DNA from: a virus | DNA: 44,435 bases | Reading direction: 5' to 3' (one strand) | Virus record (IMG/VR): IMGVR_UViG_3300036832_001140 | Span: 1 to 44,435 of that record | Part shown: positions 1 through 8,051 of the stretch, in pieces | Position numbering within the stretch: position 1 is the first letter of the stretch | Layout of the letters: each line of letters opens with the position of its first letter | Notes under the pieces: model-generated | What the model was told of the DNA's origin: nothing | What the model saw: only the letters and a program-made list of their open reading frames with translations | Database searches by the model: none | Translations under genes and position numbers: made by a program

Positions 1-156
1 GAGGACGTGCTCGCCGAGGCTCGTCCCGGCGTTCTCGATGAACTGGGCGCCCGAATACTTCTTCAGGTCGCCCCAGAAACCACCGCCGCCCTTCTTCGGA
101 GCTGAGCGGGCACCTGCAGTCGTGGTGCCGAAGAGATCGGGAGCGTCCCCTCCCCC
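1..156. repeat. Terminal direct repeat, left copy (circular overlap)
   Basis: Bases 1-156 recur at 44280-44435 with a single difference (C at 30, T at 44309). Both copies encode the same stretch of the large virion protein in the same frame, so the genome closes into a circle of about 44,279 bp. The difference changes Ala to Thr in that protein, which suggests a mixed population or an assembly error. A real T7-like terminal repeat is possible but less likely, because the repeat lies inside a coding region. Confidence 0.9.
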
Positions 157-234
157 TCCACCGCCGGAGAGGGTCGGGGCGCCACCGCCGCCACCACCGC
201 TACCGCTACCAAAGAGGTTCGGAGCAATGCTCAT
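1..234 (-). CDS. Large virion protein, N-terminal part (continues at the right end of the window)
   Basis: These are the first 78 codons of a 1013-residue protein whose remainder is encoded at 41472-44279 after the circle is closed. The ATG at 234 overlaps the stop of the upstream gene (ATGA). The N-terminus is very Gly-rich and carries two related short motifs (APNLFG and DAPDLFG) separated by Gly runs, then a Lys/Gly linker. Such low-complexity N-termini occur in virion proteins that are ejected or that bind partners, but no specific function can be assigned from this part. Confidence 0.85.
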   Translation of the reverse strand, partial: MSIAPNLFGSGSGGGGGGAPTLSGGGGGGDAPDLFGTTTAGARSAPKKGGGGFWGDLKKYSGAQFIENAGTSLGEHVL

Positions 235-2225
235 GGCACGAAGGGCGAACTGGTCTGAGAGCTACCGAAGGGTGAGGTCGGAGTCGTCGGCGTGACCGTG
301 GCCGTCTGCCCAGAACCGAAGCCGCCGGGCTGGTTGCTGCTCGCGGAACCAGCGATCGGAGAGTAGGGACCGCCGTAGTAGACCTGCTGCAGGATCTGCT
401 CAAGCGGGGCACTGGGTGAGTAGTGGCTCTTGAGCGTCTGCAGCGCCTGCTGGTAGGGGGTGCCAGCCGAGAAGGCTTGCTGGGCGTTGATATGGATCGC
501 GTTCGGGTCGCTGTATTTGTCGTTGACCCACTGCGTGACCCTGGCCCTCCAAGTCTTCGACGGCGCCATCTGCAATGCCTTCTTGAGCGCATCCTTGTAA
601 CCGAGCTGAGCGACGGAAGTGCCCGGCTTGTAAATGAAGCCGTTTTTGTCGGCGTTCGTGTCGGTCGGGCGGTAGAGCCAAGGTGTGCCGGGGCTGCCCG
701 TGAACCAGGAGGCGATCTGATTCTGGATCCTCGTCTGGTCCGAGACGGCCGTCGAGGGCGGGATCCCGCCGGTCGCGGCGTTCGTCGTCGACGCTGCCGC
801 CGTGGGGCTGTACGGCATCGTCTGCCCGTTTACCAGGATGGCCTGCCCGCCCTTGGTCACGAGGTGGTGCACCTGCGCGGAGAGCTTCGGGTCGTACGCC
901 TGGTTACCGATGCTCGTGCTCGTGTACGGAATAGTCCCGCCGGTCGCACTATTGGGGATCGCCTGGCGGTTGTTGTCGACGAGATGACCGACCTGCGCGG
1001 AGAGCTGCGGGTTGTATTGCTGCCCGGCTGCCTGGGCGCGAGTAGTGGCCGCGTTCGCCGAGGTCACGCGGGCGCCCCCGATCTGGTTCCAGTAGGCGGC
1101 TTGACTCCCCCAGTGGGCTGCCTGAGCTGCCTGGTTGAAGGGGACAACAACCGTCCTGCCGTCCGCGAGTGTGATCGGCGTGTAGCCCGGCATCGGCTGC
1201 TGGGTATAGGGGTTGACGCCGGTCATCTTCGCAAGCTCCATCCCGTACTGCCCCTGCACCTGCGCCCTCTGTAGTGCCAGGCCCATCCGGCTGGCGATGT
1301 ATTGCGACCCGGCGCCGATCGTGTTCATGATCCGGTCCTGGGTCTGGTACTCGTCCTGACGCTGCTGCTCCAGTGCCTGCTGGTAGAGCTGCGGCTGCTG
1401 GGCGATGATCGAGGCGCGCTCAGCGGTGCGCTGCTGCAGCGCGTTGACCGCCTGCTGCTGGTAATACTGCGCGACTCCCTGGACCTGGCCCTTGTCGGCC
1501 ATCGCCCCGTAGAGACCCATCTGGGCGGCGTTGTAGCCCTGGAGCGCGAGCGCGTTGCCCGGCATCTGCACGCCGGTCGTCGAAAGCGTCGAGGCGAGCG
1601 CGGCCGGGTCGTAGCTCGACACCTGCCCCTGTCCGCCGGTCTTGGCGGCGACTTGCGCCTTGGCGGCGTCGAGGGCGCTGCTCATATCGCCCGCGCCCTG
1701 GGAGACGACGCCGGGGCCGACAGCGGCCATCGTTCCTGCGGCCTGGGTGTAGGCGTTCTGCATCGCGCTCGCGTAGTCGGGGCCGAAGTTCCCGAGCGCG
1801 GCGGCGAGGCCGGAAGCGCGGTTCTGCTGCGCCGCGAGCACGGCCTGCTCGGCGGTCTGGTTGGCGTAGCTGGCGCCGAGCTGGGAACCGATCGTCGCCT
1901 GGGTCTGCTGGCCTGCGATCGTGCGGAGCTGGTTGGGGTTGTAGTTGTATTGCTGGAGCTGCGAGAGCATCGGCCCGTACGGCGTCTGCCCGATCGAGGT
2001 CGGCAGACCTTTGAAGATGTTGCCGCCGTAGGGGTTAGGGAAGTAGGCGCCGTAGCCGTAGCCCATGCCTAGGCCCGCGCCCGTGTTGGGAGGGGCGACA
2101 CTGACGCCCGATCCCGCTGGCATCCCGTAGTTGACCGACCCGCCCGGCATCGGGGAGAGGAAGCCAAGCCCGGCCTGCTGGTTCGCCCGCATGAGTGGAG
2201 TGACGGTTGCGACCGGAGCGGCCAT
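231..2225 (-). CDS. Gln/Ala-rich virion protein
   Basis: This 664-residue protein is encoded directly upstream of the large virion protein and overlaps its start by four bases. It is rich in Gln, Ala, Gly, Tyr and Asn. Residues about 90-330 are largely helical, with Ala/Gln heptad-like stretches. Later segments repeat a motif of the form YxPxLSAQVxHLV at least twice (about residues 400-460), followed by a Pro/Ser/Thr-rich tail. Position among the tail genes and composition suggest an internal virion or tail-tip structural protein. I do not recognise the family. Confidence 0.8.
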   Translation of the reverse strand: MAAPVATVTPLMRANQQAGLGFLSPMPGGSVNYGMPAGSGVSVAPPNTGAGLGMGYGYGAYFPNPYGGNIFKGLPTSIGQTPYGPMLSQLQQYNYNPNQLRTIAGQQTQATIGSQLGASYANQTAEQAVLAAQQNRASGLAAALGNFGPDYASAMQNAYTQAAGTMAAVGPGVVSQGAGDMSSALDAAKAQVAAKTGGQGQVSSYDPAALASTLSTTGVQMPGNALALQGYNAAQMGLYGAMADKGQVQGVAQYYQQQAVNALQQRTAERASIIAQQPQLYQQALEQQRQDEYQTQDRIMNTIGAGSQYIASRMGLALQRAQVQGQYGMELAKMTGVNPYTQQPMPGYTPITLADGRTVVVPFNQAAQAAHWGSQAAYWNQIGGARVTSANAATTRAQAAGQQYNPQLSAQVGHLVDNNRQAIPNSATGGTIPYTSTSIGNQAYDPKLSAQVHHLVTKGGQAILVNGQTMPYSPTAAASTTNAATGGIPPSTAVSDQTRIQNQIASWFTGSPGTPWLYRPTDTNADKNGFIYKPGTSVAQLGYKDALKKALQMAPSKTWRARVTQWVNDKYSDPNAIHINAQQAFSAGTPYQQALQTLKSHYSPSAPLEQILQQVYYGGPYSPIAGSASSNQPGGFGSGQTATVTPTTPTSPFGSSQTSSPFVP

Positions 2226-2228
2226 CGT

Positions 2229-3170
2229 CTATCCCGCCATCACGTTGCGGAGGGTCTGGCCCAATCTTGGCGCCGGTTGCTTGATCGCGCTGATCGCACG
2301 CTGGACGGCCTGCTGGGTCGAGGTCGAGCCGAGCTGCGCGGGCGACCCGGCGTAGCTTCCATAGGACGGGACGACCGGCGGCACGTCGTAACCGGGGACG
2401 TTCCAGGTGCCGTCGACACCGCCTCCACCCAATCCGCTGCCGTCGCCGCCGCTCGTGTCGATCGACTGCGAGTACCCGGCGGTCTGCGAGAGCCGGTTGG
2501 CGACCTGCTCGCGAGCGTAGGCGAGCTGGTTGACCGCGTTGTTGTAGTTCCCGGCGTAGGTGTTCGCGGAGCCGTAGATCGAGTCGAGCAGGCTCTGCAT
2601 CCCCTGGTACTGACCCGTCTGGTACTGGCGTTGCAGGTTGCCCTGGTTGATCGCGGCGGCGCCCGAGCGCCCCATCCCGGAGGCGGCGAGGTCGTAGGGG
2701 AGGTTCTGGTTGGCCTGACTGAGCTGCAGGTCGAGCTGGGCCTTCGTGCTCATCGGGTTGGCGGCGGCAGCAGTGAGCGTCTGCGGAGTCACGTCCCCGG
2801 CGTATGCCTGCAGACTGGGGGGCAGGGTCGGGCTGTAGCCCGAGTTGATGATCGCGCGCTGAATCGCATCGGCACGCGCGGCGGCGAGACCACTCGACTG
2901 CGCGTTGAAGATCCCCTGCGCCCCGACCGCTTGGGGATCGCTGAGGATGTCGCCCGCGTAAATCTGGTTGGGCGTGTAGGTGGTCGTGACCGACTGCCCG
3001 CCGCTCACAGGAGGAGCCGCGCTCCCGATCGCGCCAACGAGTGAAGCGGGAGGTCTGGGGGCGCTCGCGGGCGCGGCGTATCCGCCCAGGCCGCTGCCGA
3101 CGGCCTGCCTCGGTCTCACGAGCGGCGCGACGGGGCTGTAGCCGCTGTCGGCTCCTCCTATGCGTGCCAT
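2229..3170 (-). CDS. Virion protein, low complexity with helical core
   Basis: This 313-residue protein starts at an ATG preceded by GGAGGG. The N-terminal 60 residues are Pro/Ala/Gly-rich. Residues about 75-230 form a helical Ala/Gln/Asn-rich region (YQTGQYQGMQSLLDSIYG and similar), and a Gly-rich linker is followed by a short helical C-terminus. Its composition resembles the neighbouring 664-residue protein. Both may form one assembly, for example an internal ejection complex. Function is inferred only from context. Confidence 0.75.
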   Translation of the reverse strand: MARIGGADSGYSPVAPLVRPRQAVGSGLGGYAAPASAPRPPASLVGAIGSAAPPVSGGQSVTTTYTPNQIYAGDILSDPQAVGAQGIFNAQSSGLAAARADAIQRAIINSGYSPTLPPSLQAYAGDVTPQTLTAAAANPMSTKAQLDLQLSQANQNLPYDLAASGMGRSGAAAINQGNLQRQYQTGQYQGMQSLLDSIYGSANTYAGNYNNAVNQLAYAREQVANRLSQTAGYSQSIDTSGGDGSGLGGGGVDGTWNVPGYDVPPVVPSYGSYAGSPAQLGSTSTQQAVQRAISAIKQPAPRLGQTLRNVMAG

Positions 3171-3180
3171 CGACCCTCCT

Positions 3181-3621
3181 TCATCTGACGATCACCCATT
3201 TCGTGTTCGCGACTGGCCCAGGGATGGTCGGGACGTTGAAGACGCTGCCCGAGCCGCCGTAGACGTAGCCGATCGCTTTGAACAGGTCTGCCTGCGCGGT
3301 CGTGTCGTAAGCACTGCCGTCGCAAAGAAGCGTGTTGTCGGGAGTGGTCGCGCCCGCCCAGAGCACGCAGCTCCCGGTCTGCAGCATCCCGAGCGCACCA
3401 CTCATCCCGGCGTCGAGGCCGAGCGTCGAGGTCAGCCCGAGCACCGCCGTCATCGGCAGCTTGATGTCGCTGATCTCCAGCCAGTTGACCATCCAGGTGC
3501 GGAAGACCATCGGGATCGAGAGTGGATCGCCGAAGAGCCGCTGCATGAGCTGCAGCTCCTCGCCCGAGAGCGGCCTGTTGTCGGCGCGCGGGTCCGCCAG
3601 CCCGAGGCCGATATTGCTCAT
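3181..3621 (-). CDS. Tail collar-domain protein
   Basis: This 146-residue protein has a recognisable phage tail collar domain in its C-terminal half. A cargo-like loop (TTPDNTLLCDGSAYDTT) is followed by LFKAIGYVYGGSGSVFNVPTI, matching the family pattern of an LLCDG motif and a YGG-FxxP motif. The domain is found in tail fibres and spikes of many phages. The ATG overlaps the stop of the upstream gene (3618-3621), so it is translationally coupled to the nozzle candidate. It probably sits at the distal tail or on a fibre. Confidence 0.75.
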   Translation of the reverse strand: MSNIGLGLADPRADNRPLSGEELQLMQRLFGDPLSIPMVFRTWMVNWLEISDIKLPMTAVLGLTSTLGLDAGMSGALGMLQTGSCVLWAGATTPDNTLLCDGSAYDTTAQADLFKAIGYVYGGSGSVFNVPTIPGPVANTKWVIVR

Positions 3622-5156
3622 ACCCGACCCCGGTCGATCGGGTGGGCGTCGACGGCGAGGTCGCTGATCCGCGTGACCGTGGTCGGCGCGGTCTGGGAGA
3701 GCTGGAAGGCGATCCCGTAGGGCGCCTTACCGACCGGGAGTCGGTAGCGCGTGTAGGCCGAGGTCAGCGGCAGCGTCCCCGCTGGCGTCCAGGTCGTGTC
3801 CTGCGGCGAGAGGATATAAGCGAGCGAGAGCACGTCGCCGCTCGCCGCAGCGATGGGGCCGGAGCCGTTGACGTACTCCTCCTCGCGCAAACGCCGCTGC
3901 CAGCTCGCACCCTCGTCGACGGCGAGCGTGCCCGAGCGCGCGTCGTAGGAGAGGTAGGCGAAGCGGACGCGCTTGCGGCCCTCCTGCGCGAGCTTGTAGA
4001 AGCCCGTCTCCAAGTAGGGGAGCACGTTGACCCCGTTGGCGTCGGCCGCGTGTACGCCACTGGTAACGGGGAAGAAGCAGGCCGAGAGGCGCCCGAGCTG
4101 GTGCGCTCCGAGGATCCCGGCCCAGATCCGTTCCATCCCGACCGTGCCGCCCGAGGCCCACATCGAGACGGCGGCGATGTTGGAGAAGCGGAACCACTGA
4201 CGCGAGTTGAGGTCGCAGACGAGGGTGTCATTGATCCCGTCGGTGCGGTTGACCGAGACGATGTAGTAGTCGAGGAAGACCGAGGCCGAGATCGTCTGCT
4301 TCTTGTTGTAGAGGTTGCGCCAGTAGCTCAGGATCGACCCCTGCTGGACGAGGTTGCGCAGGACGGCGCCGTCGGTGATGTGCACGCCGTGCTCGTCGGC
4401 GAAGAGGATGTTCTCCTGCCAGTAGCAGATCGTCTTCGGCTCGGTCGTGCCGACCTGGTGGAAGAGCGGCTCCAGGACGAGGTCGCCGGGGTTCGTCCCG
4501 GCGGGCGGACGCGAGCCGCGCAGGCGCTCGATCGAGGCCGCGTGGAAGACGAGGATCAGCGTGCGCAGGGCGGCGAGGCCGGTGACCGCGCCCGCCGTCT
4601 GCACGAGCGCGTTCGGGTCCCACGGCTGGGTCACGTCGTCGGGGGGTGCGAAGTAGACCGAGTTCTCGTGGCCGGGCGCGTTCGCGCCGACGAAATACTC
4701 GCCCCAGATCGTCCCGACCTTGACCTTCTGGACGTTCGCGGCGGCGATCGGGGTGGCGTTCCCGGCCGGGGTGACGACCGAAGGCGGCGCCGCGCCCGAG
4801 CCGTCCATCCAGATCACCTGGTCGAACAGCATCACCGGGTTTTGGATCGCGACCGGGACCGAGCCGCGCGCGGTCAGCCCGTAGGGCGAGGTCGTGGCGA
4901 TCTGGTAGAGGGCACCGTTGGCGGCGCCGAGGTTCTGCTCTCCAGCGGTGAAGGGAGCGAGGATCCCCGCCTCGTAGTCAGCGGCGGCGCCCACATCCGA
5001 TCCCCAGACCCAACCGCCCCGGCTCGTCAGGAGCGTGTCGATCATCTGGGGCACGTAGTCGATTACGTCCCAGAGGAAGCCGGGCGGCATCGCCTCGCGC
5101 GCCACGTCCCGCGCGAAGGCCCGTGCCCCGCGCAGGATCGAGATCGGAGCCGCCAC
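3618..5156 (-). CDS. Beta-rich tail protein, nozzle/propeller candidate
   Basis: I place the start at the GTG at 5156, which overlaps the TAG of the adaptor gene, giving 512 residues. The protein is strongly beta-predicted, with repeated short strands and aromatic turns. Blade-like segments such as ICYWQENILFADEHGVHITDGA and DTLVCDLNSRQWFRFSN recall propeller-fold nozzle proteins of podoviruses (P22 gp10, T7 gp12 class). Gene order adaptor - this gene - collar protein fits a tail nozzle. The assignment is inference from composition and context. Confidence 0.7.
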   Translation of the reverse strand: MAAPISILRGARAFARDVAREAMPPGFLWDVIDYVPQMIDTLLTSRGGWVWGSDVGAAADYEAGILAPFTAGEQNLGAANGALYQIATTSPYGLTARGSVPVAIQNPVMLFDQVIWMDGSGAAPPSVVTPAGNATPIAAANVQKVKVGTIWGEYFVGANAPGHENSVYFAPPDDVTQPWDPNALVQTAGAVTGLAALRTLILVFHAASIERLRGSRPPAGTNPGDLVLEPLFHQVGTTEPKTICYWQENILFADEHGVHITDGAVLRNLVQQGSILSYWRNLYNKKQTISASVFLDYYIVSVNRTDGINDTLVCDLNSRQWFRFSNIAAVSMWASGGTVGMERIWAGILGAHQLGRLSACFFPVTSGVHAADANGVNVLPYLETGFYKLAQEGRKRVRFAYLSYDARSGTLAVDEGASWQRRLREEEYVNGSGPIAAASGDVLSLAYILSPQDTTWTPAGTLPLTSAYTRYRLPVGKAPYGIAFQLSQTAPTTVTRISDLAVDAHPIDRGRV

Positions 5157-5842
5157 TAGGTGAAGGACTCCCTGCCCAGGCCCGAGCTGAGCCTGACGTG
5201 GGCGCGCGGCGCGCGCGCGGTGCCGCGCTTGTTGATCCCGATGCGGATCTGGGCGAGCCTGCCGCCGCGCCCGTCCTGCCCCTCGTAGAGGACGCGGTAA
5301 TACTCGCCGTTCTGGCTGTTGCCGTCGTCGGCGTAGTCGGCGCACTTCCACATGGCGTAGCCGGTGATCGCGTCCTGGAACTCGTCGGGAATCGCGCCGA
5401 ACTGCTCCTCGCTGGGCGAGTCGGTGTCAGCGGTCATCTGCTGCGGGCGCAGCACCGCCCAGACCTGCACCTGGCCGTCCGCCGAAGGAGTCGGGACGAG
5501 ATGGAGCAGATCCGAGCGGATCAGGGTGAAGCCGTAGACCGACTCGACCTGGTCGGCGGGGCCTGTGCCAAGGATGATCCCGGCGTCGATCGTCGCTCCC
5601 TGCTGGTCGCGCCGCAATCGGATGCGGGCACCGTCTTCCACGTCGACGAGGGTGAGGATGCCGTGGTCGAGGATGTAGTCGTCCTGGTCGGCGGTGACGT
5701 TGAGCTGGACGCAGCGGACGACGCAGCGGGTGCGCGCGAGCAGATCGAGCGTCCCCTGGTAGAGCTTGTCCTCGACGAGCTGGGTCTCGTCGAGGCTCGT
5801 GATGTCCTGCAGGCCGAGGAAGGCCACGACCTCGTCGCGCAT
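5156..5842 (-). CDS. Head-tail adaptor protein (SU10/P22 gp4-like)
   Basis: This 228-residue protein begins MRDEVVAFLGLQD and continues with helices and beta segments typical of connector proteins that dock on the portal. The C-terminal helix IPDEFQDAITGYAMWKCADY, then a turn before YYRVLYEGQ, is the pattern I associate with SU10-type adaptors. The conventional ATG is 5842, but its ribosome-binding site (AAAGGAG, 5864-5870) lies too far upstream. An in-frame ATC at 5857 has ideal 6-base spacing and would add ITLKQ, so translation may start at ATC. The downstream gene overlaps its stop. Confidence 0.7.
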   Translation of the reverse strand: MRDEVVAFLGLQDITSLDETQLVEDKLYQGTLDLLARTRCVVRCVQLNVTADQDDYILDHGILTLVDVEDGARIRLRRDQQGATIDAGIILGTGPADQVESVYGFTLIRSDLLHLVPTPSADGQVQVWAVLRPQQMTADTDSPSEEQFGAIPDEFQDAITGYAMWKCADYADDGNSQNGEYYRVLYEGQDGRGGRLAQIRIGINKRGTARAPRAHVRLSSGLGRESFT

Positions 5843-5856
5843 CTGCTTGAGGGTGA

Positions 5857-5870
5857 TAGTAAGCTCCTTT
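5857..5870 (-). promoter_or_regulatory. Ribosome-binding site pointing at an ATC codon
   Basis: On the minus strand AAAGGAG is followed by six bases and then ATC-ACC-CTC-AAG-CAG-ATG. The spacing is ideal for ATC and poor (21 bases) for the ATG. Either ATC is used, or an original ATG has been mutated or mis-assembled. Confidence 0.5.
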
Positions 5871-5875
5871 GTGAG

Positions 5876-6379
5876 ATGCCGCGCTGGCCTGACCGAACAC
5901 CTCTAGAACGCTTCATGGAGAAGGTCAAGAAGGAGCCGTCAGGATGCTGGCAATGGACCGGGGCTTGTCTCAAGAGCGGTCATGGAGTGTTCGATGGCAC
6001 AACGGCCCATCGCTTCGCCTACCAACAGCTTGTTGCTCCCATCCCGTCGGGATACCACCTTCACCATCTCTGTAAGAACGCCAGGTGCGTAAATCCCGAG
6101 CACGTCGTGCCAACGACACCCGGAATGCACCGCTTTGTCCATCGTGGAACCGCATGTCGAAAGGGGCATCCATTCGACGTGGCGAACACCCACATCGACT
6201 CAGGTGGCAATCGACGCTGCCGAGCATGCTGGAGGATTAGGGCGCAAAAGGCCCGCGAGCGAAAGCGTCACGGCTCCTCCTTGGAAGGTGGGGTCTCCTT
6301 CGTGTCCTCCAGATCGAGCGAGGAGGGCAGGTTGCGCGGCCAGGGTGGCTCGATCTCGTCCTCGCCTTCCTCCTCGTAG
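5876..6379 (+). CDS. HNH homing-type endonuclease
   Basis: This is the only plus-strand gene inside the leftward late region. It encodes 167 residues if started at the ATG at 5876. The core reads GCWQWTG, AHRFAYQ, GYHLHHLCKNARCVNPEHVVP and then CRKGHPF...CRACW. This is the His-Asn-His metal-finger layout with four zinc-binding cysteines of small free-standing HNH nucleases. Such genes are typically mobile and insert between essential phage genes. The last 110 bases overlap the opposing holin candidate, and the Ser/Gly-rich C-terminus is probably read-through with no function. Confidence 0.85.
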   Translation: MPRWPDRTPLERFMEKVKKEPSGCWQWTGACLKSGHGVFDGTTAHRFAYQQLVAPIPSGYHLHHLCKNARCVNPEHVVPTTPGMHRFVHRGTACRKGHPFDVANTHIDSGGNRRCRACWRIRAQKARERKRHGSSLEGGVSFVSSRSSEEGRLRGQGGSISSSPSSS

Positions 6380-6519
6380 CGGTCGCGCTCGACGAAGAAG
6401 CCGAAGCGCGTCCGGCGCACGTCGGGGTCGCGCAGGAGGAAGCGGGCGCAGATCGCGGCCAGGACGACGACCCCGACGACGAGCACCGCCAGCGGCTCGG
6501 TGCCGAGGAAGCCGGTCAC
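6268..6519 (-). CDS. Small membrane protein, holin candidate
   Basis: The GTG at 6519 overlaps the stop of the endolysin gene. The 83-residue product has one strong hydrophobic segment near the N-terminus (LAVLVVGVVVLAAICARFLL, about residues 9-28) and a long charged C-terminal tail rich in Asp, Glu and Arg. A single-span protein encoded immediately after an endolysin is a plausible holin, but the tail is longer than usual. Other membrane roles cannot be excluded. Confidence 0.65.
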   Translation of the reverse strand: MTGFLGTEPLAVLVVGVVVLAAICARFLLRDPDVRRTRFGFFVERDRYEEEGEDEIEPPWPRNLPSSLDLEDTKETPPSKEEP

Positions 6520-7439
6520 TCGGCAACGCGGACGAAGGTCGTCGCCTGGCCGGAAACACTGCGGCTGCAGCGGAGCACCTCGCCGCCGTTGGAGTAGTCG
6601 GCCGGGCCGGTGTTGCCCTCGATCGCCGAGAACGTCGAGCCGATGGACGACCACGCCTCAAAGATCCCGACGTGGTCGTAGGTGCCGTCGTAGCCCCAGT
6701 CGTAGCAGACGAGATCGCCCGCGATCGGGCTGCTCGTGGCGTTTAGCCCGTTCCGCCCGTTGCGGGCATCGCTGACGATGTAGGGGACGTAGGCATAGTT
6801 CTGGCCCTTGACGAAGCTCGGCGAGCCGCCTGCGTCGTGCTCGTAGCAGTAGGTGCAGAAGATCGCACACCACGGCTGGTAATCGACGCCGTACCACTCC
6901 CCGAACTTGGTGTGGTTGGAGTTCGCGGGCGACTCCTTGACGCCGATGTAGGTCTTCGCGGCGGCGAGCGCGCGCTGCCTCGTCGTTGTCGTCGACTCAG
7001 ACGGCGGCGGCGGCTCGGCCCCGCCGAACTGCTCCCACGCGAGCGCGACCAGGTTGGCGGCGTTCGCGTCCATCGCCATCTCGCCCTCGTGCGGACCAGT
7101 GGGGACGCGGATCGAGCGCAGGGTGTTGAAGGTCTTTTCGCCGATCCAGCCGGTGTCGTCGACATTCTGCTGGCGCTGCACCCCCGCGACCCCGGTGTCG
7201 ATCACGTCGCCGCTCGTGCCGTGCGCGAAGCCGTTGGAGTAGGCGCGATCAAAAACCGAGGCCGGGCCGGGCCAGCGCCCCGCCCGCCAGACGGTGCGCT
7301 TGTACGCCTCCACGTCGGGGCCGTTGATCGAGGGGGTCTTGCCCTTGTCGGCGGCGTCGGGCGGGTACAGCGGGCGCGGGAAGCCGGGGACGGCGACCAT
7401 TGGCCCGCCGCCGTAAGCGTGCTCCCACCAGTCGGTCAT
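6516..7439 (-). CDS. CHAP-domain endolysin with peptidoglycan-binding segment
   Basis: I choose the ATG at 7439 behind GAGGAGGCGAG, giving 307 residues. Residues about 40-115 resemble a peptidoglycan-binding domain (VQRQQNVDDTGWIGEKTFNTL). A Pro/Ser/Thr linker at 142-153 leads to a CHAP amidase/peptidase domain with Cys191 (YQPWCAIFC) and His256 (YDHVGIF), the expected catalytic pair, and a GNTG segment near 276-279. It should cleave host peptidoglycan at lysis. The next gene downstream is a membrane protein, consistent with a lysis cassette. No signal peptide is present. Confidence 0.85.
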   Translation of the reverse strand: MTDWWEHAYGGGPMVAVPGFPRPLYPPDAADKGKTPSINGPDVEAYKRTVWRAGRWPGPASVFDRAYSNGFAHGTSGDVIDTGVAGVQRQQNVDDTGWIGEKTFNTLRSIRVPTGPHEGEMAMDANAANLVALAWEQFGGAEPPPPSESTTTTRQRALAAAKTYIGVKESPANSNHTKFGEWYGVDYQPWCAIFCTYCYEHDAGGSPSFVKGQNYAYVPYIVSDARNGRNGLNATSSPIAGDLVCYDWGYDGTYDHVGIFEAWSSIGSTFSAIEGNTGPADYSNGGEVLRCSRSVSGQATTFVRVAE

Positions 7440-7522
7440 CTCGCCTCCTCGGGGTCGGGACCCGAGCGCAGGGCCGGGAGGAGGCGTCCCCCGTGGCCCC
7501 ACGCTGGGCCGAAGAGCCGCTC

Positions 7523-7804
7523 CTAAGAGCTGCTCGACTTGCTTGAGCTGGTACTGGTCGACTTGCTCGCCGGAGGCGTCTCCTCGGCCACCGGGCCAGG
7601 CTCGGTCGTGGCGACCTCGTGCTCGTGCTGAGCGACGGCCTCCTTCTCCGCTTCGTCGGCGGCGGTGCGCTCGTCGTAGATCGCCTGCTCGTCGGCCGGG
7701 ACGGTGCCCGTGCCGAGGACCGGGCTGCGGTCGTAGTTCGTATATCCGGCCTGCGGGTGGCCGACCGGCAGAGTCTGCAACTGCTCCTCTTCGCTGCTCG
7801 ACAT
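7523..7804 (-). CDS. Acidic small protein with Ser-rich tail
   Basis: This 93-residue protein has an acidic N-terminus (MSSSEEEQLQ), a central Glu/Ala helix (about 40-65) and a C-terminal tail of almost pure Ser, Thr and Lys. It lies in a run of small late genes between the capsid and lysis genes. Composition suggests a mostly disordered virion or assembly protein. No family is recognised. Confidence 0.65.
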   Translation of the reverse strand: MSSSEEEQLQTLPVGHPQAGYTNYDRSPVLGTGTVPADEQAIYDERTAADEAEKEAVAQHEHEVATTEPGPVAEETPPASKSTSTSSSKSSSS

Positions 7805-7812
7805 GCTTCCTC

Positions 7813-8025
7813 CTAATAGGGGCCGTAGTTATGGTTGTTCTTGTTGTCGTCCGAGCGGGCCTGCTTCCAGGTGAAGAAGCCGACCGAGTTGACCGACTCG
7901 TCGACGTACCCGGCCGTGCGCGTCGTCCCGCCCTGCTCCCACGGCCTGTTGTAGCCGGGTCTGTAGGTCAGCTCGGTCGAGTCGATCCCCGACTGCATCC
8001 CGTTGGGTGTCGTGGTGGCTGCCAT
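7813..8025 (-). CDS. Small late protein, unknown
   Basis: This 70-residue product starts at the ATG at 8025, which follows a purine-rich GAGAGGAGTGAG site. It is polar, with several aromatic residues (GYNRPWEQGG, VGFFTWKQARSDD) and an Asn/Tyr-rich end. It sits between the acidic Ser-tail protein and the repeat protein in the late operon. I see no domain that gives a function. Confidence 0.65.
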   Translation of the reverse strand: MAATTTPNGMQSGIDSTELTYRPGYNRPWEQGGTTRTAGYVDESVNSVGFFTWKQARSDDNKNNHNYGPY

Positions 8026-8051
8026 CTCACTCCTCTCGCTCGCTTCTCTTC

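Noticed and set aside
1-156. A true T7-like terminal repeat
   Set aside because: The copies lie inside a coding gene that is continuous only when the molecule is circular, and they differ at one base. A circular assembly overlap explains this better, although read depth would be needed to exclude it.
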